Notes under the pieces: model-generated
The model's input: the letters and a program-made list of their open reading frames with translations, nothing else
What the model was told of the DNA's origin: nothing
Databases searched by the model: none
From: Spirochaetales bacterium
GTDB lineage: Bacteria > Spirochaetota > Spirochaetia > DSM-27196 > SLST01
Assembly (NCBI GenBank): GCA_028284845.1
Contig: JANQQY010000001.1
Span: 1-8,488 of the forward strand
DNA length: 8,488 nt
Direction: 5' to 3'
Program-made: the position numbers and the translations under genes
In this document: positions 1 to 5,543 of the stretch, in pieces
Numbering within the stretch: the stretch's first letter is position 1
Layout: each line of letters begins with the position of its first letter

Positions 1-26
1 AAAAGGACGAGAAACCCGCGGAGTAG
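1..26 (+). CDS. Possible C-terminal tail of an upstream gene (partial)
   Basis: The frame starting at base 3 reads KDEKPAE and stops at TAG 24-26, 17 nt before a strong terminator hairpin. A charged tail followed closely by a terminator is what the end of a gene normally looks like. The other two forward frames also run a few codons (stops at 35-37 and 43-45), so the frame choice is a judgement, and no function can be given from seven residues. Confidence 0.35.
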
Positions 27-43
27 CATTCGCGTGAGAGGAT

Positions 44-72
44 GAGCCCGGTTCTGCCGGGCTCTTTTTTTT
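44..72 (+). terminator. Rho-independent terminator
   Basis: A perfect 8-bp GC-rich stem (GAGCCCGG at 44-51, CCGGGCTC at 57-64) closes a 5-nt loop and is followed directly by eight T residues at 65-72. This is a classic intrinsic terminator for a plus-strand transcript entering from the left. It separates that upstream gene from the exporter gene, whose start codon lies only 36 bp after the T-run. Confidence 0.92.
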
Positions 73-108
73 GCGACTATCTGAGCATAGGGGTTCCAGG
101 ATGGGGAA

Positions 109-855
109 ATGGTATCAGCGCTGACGGTTTCGGAGTGGGCGCTCGTTGGGGTAAGCGCCCTTCTTATTGGGATGAACAAGACGGGCCTCTTTGGCTCCGC
201 GATGATCGCGATACCGATCATGGCCTCCCTGTTCGGGGCGCGGGAGTCGGTGGGCCTGATCCTGCCCATGCTCATCGTTGCAGATGTCATCGCCGTGACG
301 CACTATCGTCGCGATGCGGACTGGGGTGTCCTGATACGGCTTCTGCCGTGGGCGGTCGTCGGCATTGTGGCTGGAGTCTTTATTGGAGACGCGATCTCCG
401 CGGAGAACTTCCGCACGATGCTCGCGGTCGTGATCATCGTTGCGCTCGCGCTCCTCGCTTACAAAGAGTTCATCCATCCCGACCTGACCGTTCCGGAGCG
501 ACCATGGATCGCCGCAATCCTGGGTGTGCTTGCCGGGTTCTCCAGCATGGTCGGGAACGCCGCGGGTCCCTTGATGACGCTCTACCTCCTTTCGATGGGG
601 TTTCAGAAAGATCGATTTATCGGCACCGGCGCCTTCTTCTATCTCATCATGAACGTCGTGAAGGTTCCTTTTCATGCATTCATTTGGGGGACGATCACAT
701 ACCAGACGGTTACGCTGAATCTGATCACCGTTCCGGTAATTGTCGGAGGCGGTTTTCTGGGGCTCCTCCTTGTGAAGCGGATCAAAGAGAAGCCGTACCG
801 CTTGTTCGTCCTCGCGATCACGCTCATCGGCGCGATTCGTCTATTCTTCCCATAG
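109..855 (+). CDS. TSUP (TauE/SafE) family membrane exporter
   Basis: A 248-residue polytopic inner-membrane protein with about seven or eight hydrophobic helices. The family moves sulfite, sulfonates or other organic anions across the membrane; the substrate here cannot be told. The two family half-repeats are visible: GMNKTGLFG at residues 21-29 and GVLAGFSSMVGNAAGP at 139-154, each at the start of one half, as expected for an inverted duplicated fold. Length is normal for the family. The ATG at 109 is the only sensible start, because an in-frame TAG lies at 88-90; the ribosome site is weak (AGG at 98-100, GGGG at 103-106). It sits 33 bp upstream of the DJ-1 gene on the same strand, so the two are probably co-transcribed. 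No convincing promoter is visible in the 36 bp after the terminator. The family call is firm, the substrate unknown. Confidence 0.9.
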   Translation: MVSALTVSEWALVGVSALLIGMNKTGLFGSAMIAIPIMASLFGARESVGLILPMLIVADVIAVTHYRRDADWGVLIRLLPWAVVGIVAGVFIGDAISAENFRTMLAVVIIVALALLAYKEFIHPDLTVPERPWIAAILGVLAGFSSMVGNAAGPLMTLYLLSMGFQKDRFIGTGAFFYLIMNVVKVPFHAFIWGTITYQTVTLNLITVPVIVGGGFLGLLLVKRIKEKPYRLFVLAITLIGAIRLFFP

Positions 856-888
856 CAGATATGGCATCTTGAGATTGGGGGTAGGCGC

Positions 889-1437
889 ATGAAGATCGTT
901 GTCCTTCTCGCGGACGGGTTTGAGGAAGTTGAGGCTATTACGCCCATCGACTATGCACGGCGCGCGGGGATCGATGTCACCGTTGCCGGCGTCAGCGGTC
1001 GAGACGTCCTTGGTGGCCACGGCATTCGTGTTTCATCCGACATCACCCTCGACGAACTCCACGGCTCGTTTGACGCCGTTATCATACCCGGGGGAACTGG
1101 GGGCGCGGAGAACATCTCCTCCGATGAGGCGTCGATGGCACTCATTCGTCGACACCTATACGACGGCGCCCTTGTCGCCGCCATTTGCGCCGCTCCCGCC
1201 GTGGTTCTTGGACGACACTCGCTCCTGAGCGACCGTCGGTTTACCTGCTATCCGGGGCTAGAAGAAACCGTTGAGGTTGGCACGCACTCAGAGGATCGTG
1301 TCGTGATTGACGGCAATCTCATCACGAGCCGCGGGGCCGGCACTGCTGCTGAGTTCTCCTTCGCGATCATCGAGTATCTTCTCGATGTGGAAACCGCCGA
1401 GAGCGTGAGATCGCAGATTCTCTACGCAGTGGCCTGA
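889..1437 (+). CDS. DJ-1/PfpI (YajL-like) family protein
   Basis: A 182-residue cytoplasmic protein that aligns over its full length with human DJ-1 and E. coli YajL. The N-terminal beta strand and LADGFEEVEAITP (residues 7-19) supply the conserved Glu15, equivalent to DJ-1 Glu18. The nucleophile elbow AAICAAP gives Cys100, equivalent to DJ-1 Cys106, and the SRGAGTAAEF segment (147-156) matches the conserved SRGPGT region. The position of DJ-1 His126 appears to be Tyr121, so a strict Cys-Glu-His triad is absent. Family members are linked to oxidative or carbonyl stress, chaperone or glyoxalase-like activity, and the true activity is disputed. ATG 889 has a good ribosome site (GGGGG at 877-881). 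It follows the TSUP exporter by 33 bp, and its last 16 bp overlap the end of the convergent membrane-protein gene. Confidence 0.93.
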   Translation: MKIVVLLADGFEEVEAITPIDYARRAGIDVTVAGVSGRDVLGGHGIRVSSDITLDELHGSFDAVIIPGGTGGAENISSDEASMALIRRHLYDGALVAAICAAPAVVLGRHSLLSDRRFTCYPGLEETVEVGTHSEDRVVIDGNLITSRGAGTAAEFSFAIIEYLLDVETAESVRSQILYAVA

Positions 1438-1850
1438 TCGGCTTGTTTCCTCGGGGCGCCCGCAGCCGCGATGATGGTGGTCGCGATAGCCGCTATCCAG
1501 TTCGCTGTGGCAAGCGCTCCGCCGGCAGCGAGTAGGATTGGACAGATGATCCGAAGAGCCGGACTTCCGCTTCGCGCGCCGCGAATCGCCACGTAGACCA
1601 GGCCCGCGGCTGCGCCCGCGAGCATTACGCCGGCCCTGCGAGCGACCAAGGTCACCGCTATCTCCGTCGCAGTGAAGAACTCTCCCCGGATCAGCCAGAT
1701 GAGGATAACTGCACCTCCAGCAATAACCGCGAGGAGTCGAGCCCCACGCAACGTCCCTGCAGCCGCGGCAACAAGCGCGTAGACCACAACTGCGAGCGTG
1801 AACACGAGGCCTATCGAGGTCGACGAGTCGAGCATGCCACGGTCTACCAC
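1422..1850 (-). CDS. Small polytopic membrane protein, unknown function
   Basis: A 142-residue, very hydrophobic, Ala/Ile/Val-rich protein that I do not recognise. Likely membrane helices are at about residues 13-34, 37-54, 72-89, 99-115 and 117-131, with Arg-rich loops (RRAG at 71-74, RGAR at 90-93) and a short polar C-terminus. It starts at GTG 1850-1848: a GGAGG ribosome site (complement of 1858-1862) lies 7 nt upstream, which supports this start over the ATG six codons in. Its tail overlaps the DJ-1 gene by 16 bp in convergent orientation, and it diverges from the exported beta-rich protein gene across 50 bp. The good ribosome site plus the coherent hydrophobic pattern argue that it is real and not a shadow frame. 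It has no visible catalytic motif and no assignable function. Confidence 0.8.
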   Translation of the reverse strand: MVDRGMLDSSTSIGLVFTLAVVVYALVAAAAGTLRGARLLAVIAGGAVILIWLIRGEFFTATEIAVTLVARRAGVMLAGAAAGLVYVAIRGARSGSPALRIICPILLAAGGALATANWIAAIATTIIAAAGAPRKQADQATA

Positions 1851-1857
1851 GCGGCCG

Positions 1858-1862
1858 CCTCC
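1858..1862 (-). promoter_or_regulatory. Ribosome binding site deciding the GTG start of the membrane protein
   Basis: The minus strand reads GGAGG here, a full Shine-Dalgarno core, with 7 nt to the GTG at 1850. It fixes the start codon and is good evidence that the gene is translated. Confidence 0.75.
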
Positions 1863-1866
1863 GGAA

Positions 1867-1883
1867 CAAGGTACCGGACCTTG
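1867..1883. promoter_or_regulatory. Perfect inverted repeat, candidate operator between divergent genes
   Basis: CAAGGT at 1867-1872 and ACCTTG at 1878-1883 form a perfect 6-bp inverted repeat with a 5-nt spacer. It falls within half a base of the midpoint between the two divergent start codons (1850 and 1901). This is the usual position and form of a dimeric repressor site that controls both genes. It could also be a chance palindrome or a small RNA hairpin; no regulator gene lies next to it in the window. Confidence 0.35.
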
Positions 1884-1900
1884 CGAAGCATCGGCGCGAC

Positions 1901-3271
1901 GTGCCGCGTCGCCACAATGTGTTCCTTTGTTTCGCCGAACCGTCTCTACGGATACTCCTCGTGGCAGTCGTTGTTACAGGGGTCACCGGCCTCCTTCCCG
2001 CTCTCGACGAGACGCTCACCGCTCGCACAAGCACGGACGGCGAGAGTCATACGCGAGTCACGGTGCACGCGGATGACGGATCCCACGGCTTCCTCACCGT
2101 TCGGGCGGCTGATGGTTCGATCGTCCCGAGCGTCGGTGGACTCTTCTCCCTCGTTCCCGAGGCCATCACCGTCGCGGCCGGCCCTGCATCCGCGGCGGGG
2201 ATCGCCTCCGAATGGCTCTCCGGAGCCTCCGCTTCGCCCTTGTCGGATAGCTGGTCGAGCTCGTGCTGTCTTCGTCTCGACGGCGGCCTTGAGCCGACCT
2301 CAACGAGGGCGTTGTGGTTGAGGGTAGCGACCGAGAACCTCGTCGCCGGTGCGTCGATCAGTGCATTCGCGATTCGGAGAGCTGATCGATCTCTCGCCGG
2401 GTCGAGCCTTGGGTTCGTACGTGGCGGGGAGGCGCTTCCGGGCGCTGTGTCTGTGGAGCTTTTGGGTGCGTTTGTCGCGGAACCGGAGGGTGGGTCGCCT
2501 TCCGACGAGGGGTGGTTTGGTCTCTCGGAGGCAGAGGCGTCCACCGGCCACATCGTCGGCAGAATCGGCACCCGAGCCGCGACCATCCCTATCGACACCT
2601 CTCTCTCGATCCATGCCTCGGTCTCGCGCGTACGGCAACCGGGGCTTGTGGCGGCCGGTCGGTTCGCCCTCGGTGATGCGCTCGCGCTCTTGGCCGTCCT
2701 CAGGTCGCCCCACTACCGCGAACCACTCGGCGCGGACCCTTCGAGCCGGGCGCGCCTCGAGGCGGCATCGAAGTACGAGGGCGACATTGTTCGTCTCTCC
2801 TGTGAGGCGATGCTCCGCGCGGACGACGACGGCGCACACTTCGGCTCGCCAACGCTGGGTCTACGGTATCTCTCGCCTACATTCGCCCGTTTTGGCCTCT
2901 CGGCTTCGATCACCCCGACGAGCGCTCGGCTTGTCTCCACGTTGAGCGCTCGAGTACGTGGCGACTGGGATCTGATGAACGATCGTGGACTGGATTCCGC
3001 GGACATCGGACTTCGGGCAGAAGCCACACTGTCGGCCGGACCCTTCGACTGCTCGGTCGTTGGTGAGCTGCAACCCTCCGGCGATCAGCCTTCCGAAGTA
3101 ACCGTGCGGATTAGCCCGCGGCTCGAGTTTGACGATCTCTGGGTGGACGGTTTGGCCGTTGGCGTCGCCGGTGCCGTGGAGCGTGGAAATCTCATGGATC
3201 GACCTGAGTTCTCCGGGACACTTACCCTCTCCTATGCTCCTACAGGGCAAGTATCAGACGAGCCACCGTGA
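1901..3271 (+). CDS. Exported beta-rich protein, unknown function (possible outer-membrane or periplasmic)
   Basis: A 456-residue protein that I do not recognise. A hydrophobic run at residues 18-35 (ILLVAVVVTGVTGLLPAL), preceded by Arg17, looks like a signal peptide with an unusually long N-terminal region. The rest has few charged helices and many short alternating polar/non-polar stretches, for example around 137-157, 181-192, 317-350, 366-390 and 398-428, as in beta-barrel or beta-sandwich proteins. The C-terminus (DEPP) lacks the terminal aromatic residue typical of classic Omp barrels. It has a Cys pair at 122-123 and single Cys at 10, 301 and 384. The start is uncertain: GTG 1901 and GTG 1919 are both in frame and neither has a clear ribosome site. 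It diverges from the small membrane protein, and its last 32 bp overlap the end of mgtE on the other strand. Confidence 0.8.
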   Translation: MPRRHNVFLCFAEPSLRILLVAVVVTGVTGLLPALDETLTARTSTDGESHTRVTVHADDGSHGFLTVRAADGSIVPSVGGLFSLVPEAITVAAGPASAAGIASEWLSGASASPLSDSWSSSCCLRLDGGLEPTSTRALWLRVATENLVAGASISAFAIRRADRSLAGSSLGFVRGGEALPGAVSVELLGAFVAEPEGGSPSDEGWFGLSEAEASTGHIVGRIGTRAATIPIDTSLSIHASVSRVRQPGLVAAGRFALGDALALLAVLRSPHYREPLGADPSSRARLEAASKYEGDIVRLSCEAMLRADDDGAHFGSPTLGLRYLSPTFARFGLSASITPTSARLVSTLSARVRGDWDLMNDRGLDSADIGLRAEATLSAGPFDCSVVGELQPSGDQPSEVTVRISPRLEFDDLWVDGLAVGVAGAVERGNLMDRPEFSGTLTLSYAPTGQVSDEPP

Positions 3272-4589
3272 AGTAGATCGTGAGGCCGGCCACGTCGATA
3301 ATCGTGGCCATCAGCGGCCCTGCCATCACCGTCGGATCTGCTCCCAGTCGATCGATCACAAGCGGCGCGAGCGCTCCAACCAGCGAGCTGAATATCACGA
3401 CAAAGACGAGTGACCCGCCAATTGCGACCGCAGGCAGCCACCCGACGCCCGGAGGGAGAAATACGCCCCGCAGGATGATTACCGCTCCCAGCGTCGCGCC
3501 CATAATCGCGCCAACGGCGAGTTCCTTGGCCAAGACCATGCCCACATCGCGAAACCGAACCTCCCCGGTAGCGAGTCCGCGAATCATAAGCGTTGAGCTC
3601 TGAGTCCCGGTATTGCCGCCTGTCTGCGTGATGACCGGGACGAACCAACTGAGAAAGGTTGCCGCGAGGATGATTGGTTCGAAGTGGCTGAGAACATTGG
3701 TTGTGATGGTTCCTGCGATCAGGAGGACGATCAGCCATGGGACCCGCTTTCGTATGAGCTTCCAGACAGAGGAGTCGACGTAACGTTCCGCCGAACCCTC
3801 CATTGCGCCCATCTTGTAGACATCTTCCGTTTGCTCTTCTCGAATAACGTCGATCACGTCATCAAAGGTGATGATGCCTAGAAGTCGATCATACCCGTCT
3901 ACGACCGGGAGGGCGATCAGGTCGTTCGCGTCGAGAATGCGAGCGGCTTCCTCCTGATCAATGTCGTCCCGAACGCTCACGACATCGCGTGCCATTGCCT
4001 CGCCGACCGTGATCGTGTCATCGGTGAAGAGAAGATCCCTGAGACTGATGACTCCAAGAAGACGCTTTACCTGATCCACGACATAGACATAGTAGACGGT
4101 CTCCACATCTCGTCCGTTCCGCCGAATGAAGGCGATTGTCTGTCCGACGGTGATGGAAGGTCGGACCGCGAGGTAGCGCGGAGTCATCAGTCCCGCGGCA
4201 TCGTCCTCATCGAACCGGAGGAGGAACTGAGTCTCTTCCCGCGCCTCAGGTGAGAGGCTGTTCCACACCGACTGTCTGGCCTCCGCGGAGACCGCCTGGA
4301 TGACGTCGACAAGATCGTCCGGATCCATCTCATCAAGCACCGTTCGCATGTTCTGCATGGGCAATTGCGAGATGAGCCATTCCTGCTCGGCGTCGCTCAG
4401 GTTCGCAATAAGATCGGTCTTGCTCTCGAGGTCAAGAAGCATAAAGGCGCGGACCGATTGGGTGTCGCTTAAGTGTGCATAGAGTTCGAGGAGCTCGTGA
4501 TCCCCAAGGTCGGCTAGAAGCGATCGGATCTCCTCGTCCGAAAGCTCATCAAACGCGCTCAGACGTTCGCTTCGAGCCTCCTCACTCAT
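3240..4589 (-). CDS. mgtE: MgtE magnesium transporter
   Basis: A full-length 449-residue MgtE, an inner-membrane Mg2+ channel/transporter gated by intracellular Mg2+. The order is the standard one: N-terminal superhelical domain (about 10-130), paired CBS domains (about 135-255), a connecting acidic helix (EEQTEDVYKMGAM, 251-263), then five membrane helices (about 280-449). The pore-region signature FVPVITQTGGNTGTQSST is at residues 316-333. The Asp of TIIDVAGL is residue 432, matching the pore Asp432 known from Thermus thermophilus MgtE. ATG 4589 overlaps the murB stop by 8 nt, and a GGGG ribosome site (complement of 4595-4598) lies 5 nt upstream, so translation is probably coupled to murB. 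No Mg2+-sensing leader (M-box) can sit directly in front of it. Its 3' end overlaps the convergent exported-protein gene by 32 bp. Confidence 0.96.
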   Translation of the reverse strand: MSEEARSERLSAFDELSDEEIRSLLADLGDHELLELYAHLSDTQSVRAFMLLDLESKTDLIANLSDAEQEWLISQLPMQNMRTVLDEMDPDDLVDVIQAVSAEARQSVWNSLSPEAREETQFLLRFDEDDAAGLMTPRYLAVRPSITVGQTIAFIRRNGRDVETVYYVYVVDQVKRLLGVISLRDLLFTDDTITVGEAMARDVVSVRDDIDQEEAARILDANDLIALPVVDGYDRLLGIITFDDVIDVIREEQTEDVYKMGAMEGSAERYVDSSVWKLIRKRVPWLIVLLIAGTITTNVLSHFEPIILAATFLSWFVPVITQTGGNTGTQSSTLMIRGLATGEVRFRDVGMVLAKELAVGAIMGATLGAVIILRGVFLPPGVGWLPAVAIGGSLVFVVIFSSLVGALAPLVIDRLGADPTVMAGPLMATIIDVAGLTIYFTVARLILAL

Positions 4590-5505
4590 TGTGACCCCAA
4601 TCGCCCACGTAGAGCACTTCGCGCTCCAACTGCAGGCCGAGCTGTCGTTCGACCTCCGCGCTCACGTGTTCGATCACCGCCCTGATGTCGTGAGCGCGGG
4701 CTCCGCCGGTGTTCTGGATGATGTTGGCGTGCCGGTCGCTCACCTTTGCCTTGCCAATTGCGAACCCTCGCAGGCCAATGCTGTCGATAATGGCTCCACT
4801 CGGGTTCCCGAATTGGCGGTTGTTCTTGAAGATGCTGCCGGCACAGGGGAACTCGAAGTGCCCCTTCTCCTCGCGGTCCTTCTCGTGTGAACGCATCTCC
4901 TCCCAGAGCTTCCTTGAGTCGCCGTGGCCGAGGCGGAAGGAGACCGCCGTCATGACGCCGGGTCGCGACATAAAGGGTGAGAGCTTGTACCCGAACTCCT
5001 CGGCCTTGGGCACGTAGGTCTCCGCCGTTCCGTCGATTCGGACGACCTGTACCGATTCGAGTATCTCGACGATTTCACCGCCATAGCAGCGAGCGTTCAT
5101 CCAGACGGCGCCACCAACGCTTCCCGGCATTGCGTAGATGAACTCGAGTCCGCTTCGGTTGGTGTCCGCCGCGAAGGCGGAGATCTCGCTCATGCTCTCG
5201 CCGGCTCCAACGTGGATGCCGGACTCGGTGATCGTTCGCCCAAGCAGGGCTGTCGCGTCGATGACAAGCCCTCGGATGCCGTTGTCCGAGATGAGGATGT
5301 TTGAACCGCCGCCAAGGATGGTGACTTCGATGTTTTCTGCGCGCGCGGCGCGCAGGAGCGTTTGAACGTCGGTCTCAGAAACCGGGCGAGCCAGCAGGTC
5401 CGCCGGACCTCCCACGTTGAAGGTCGTGCGCCCGGCCAAGGGGGCATCCGGAATGAGCTCGCCTTCGAAGTTGATTTTCGCTGCCCACTCGCGTAGCCTA
5501 ATCAC
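4582..5505 (-). CDS. murB: UDP-N-acetylenolpyruvoylglucosamine reductase MurB (type II)
   Basis: The cytoplasmic flavoenzyme that reduces UDP-GlcNAc-enolpyruvate to UDP-MurNAc with NADPH, the second step of peptidoglycan precursor synthesis. The 307 residues show TTFNVGGPADLL (27-38), the FAD-binding ILGGGSNILISD (63-74), the MPGSVGGAVWMNA block (126-138), the catalytic Ser224 in PCAGSIFKN (220-228), and the C-terminal acid Glu296 in LEREVLYVG (293-301). The short spacing before FRLGHG fits the type II form that lacks the extra tyrosine loop. The usual YRxS motif reads YKLS here (173-176). The start is GTG 5505, with only a weak ribosome site; an ATG at 5516 is out of frame and stops at once. 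It is the first gene of a murB-mgtE pair and diverges from cysS across 38 bp (5506-5543), which must hold both promoters unless transcription starts inside a gene. Confidence 0.96.
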   Translation of the reverse strand: MIRLREWAAKINFEGELIPDAPLAGRTTFNVGGPADLLARPVSETDVQTLLRAARAENIEVTILGGGSNILISDNGIRGLVIDATALLGRTITESGIHVGAGESMSEISAFAADTNRSGLEFIYAMPGSVGGAVWMNARCYGGEIVEILESVQVVRIDGTAETYVPKAEEFGYKLSPFMSRPGVMTAVSFRLGHGDSRKLWEEMRSHEKDREEKGHFEFPCAGSIFKNNRQFGNPSGAIIDSIGLRGFAIGKAKVSDRHANIIQNTGGARAHDIRAVIEHVSAEVERQLGLQLEREVLYVGDWGHNE

Positions 5506-5525
5506 GACCCGAGCATACTTAAAAT

Positions 5526-5532
5526 AGGAGGG
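5526..5532 (+). promoter_or_regulatory. Ribosome binding site of cysS
   Basis: AGGAGGG precedes the cysS ATG (5544) by 11 nt, and a second AGGA (5534-5537) lies 6 nt from the ATG. One or both serve as the Shine-Dalgarno sequence and support this start. Confidence 0.6.
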
Positions 5533-5543
5533 CAGGATAAGCG

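Noticed and set aside
73..108. A promoter for the TSUP gene (TTGCGA at 71-76)
   Set aside because: No -10 box at 15-19 nt. The small CTAT/ATAG repeat at 77-90 has only four pairs.
42..872. A 276-residue plus-strand open frame overlapping the TSUP gene
   Set aside because: It begins inside the terminator hairpin, is rich in Arg, Cys, His and Asp with no domain pattern, and covers the well-supported exporter in another frame. It is a shadow of a GC-rich gene.
1288..2034. A 248-residue minus-strand open frame across the DJ-1 end, the membrane protein gene and the start of the exported protein gene
   Set aside because: Arg/Ser/Gly-rich composition without helices or motifs, and no ribosome site. 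The 142-residue frame in the same region has both.
2047..2839. Long minus-strand frames (2047-2598 and 2300-2839) and a plus-strand frame 2349-2945 within the exported-protein gene
   Set aside because: Low-complexity, Arg-rich translations typical of antisense and off-frame reading in GC-rich genes. The 456-residue frame alone has a signal peptide and spans the whole region.
4590..4640. An M-box riboswitch before mgtE
   Set aside because: The region is murB coding sequence and mgtE overlaps murB, so there is no leader.
5506..5543. Sigma-70 promoters in the murB/cysS gap (TTAAAAT on the plus strand, TATTTT on the minus strand)
   Set aside because: A/T-rich -10-like boxes exist but no -35 partner is found at normal spacing on either strand, and the starts would fall in or next to the ribosome sites. 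Promoters probably lie here, but I cannot place them.
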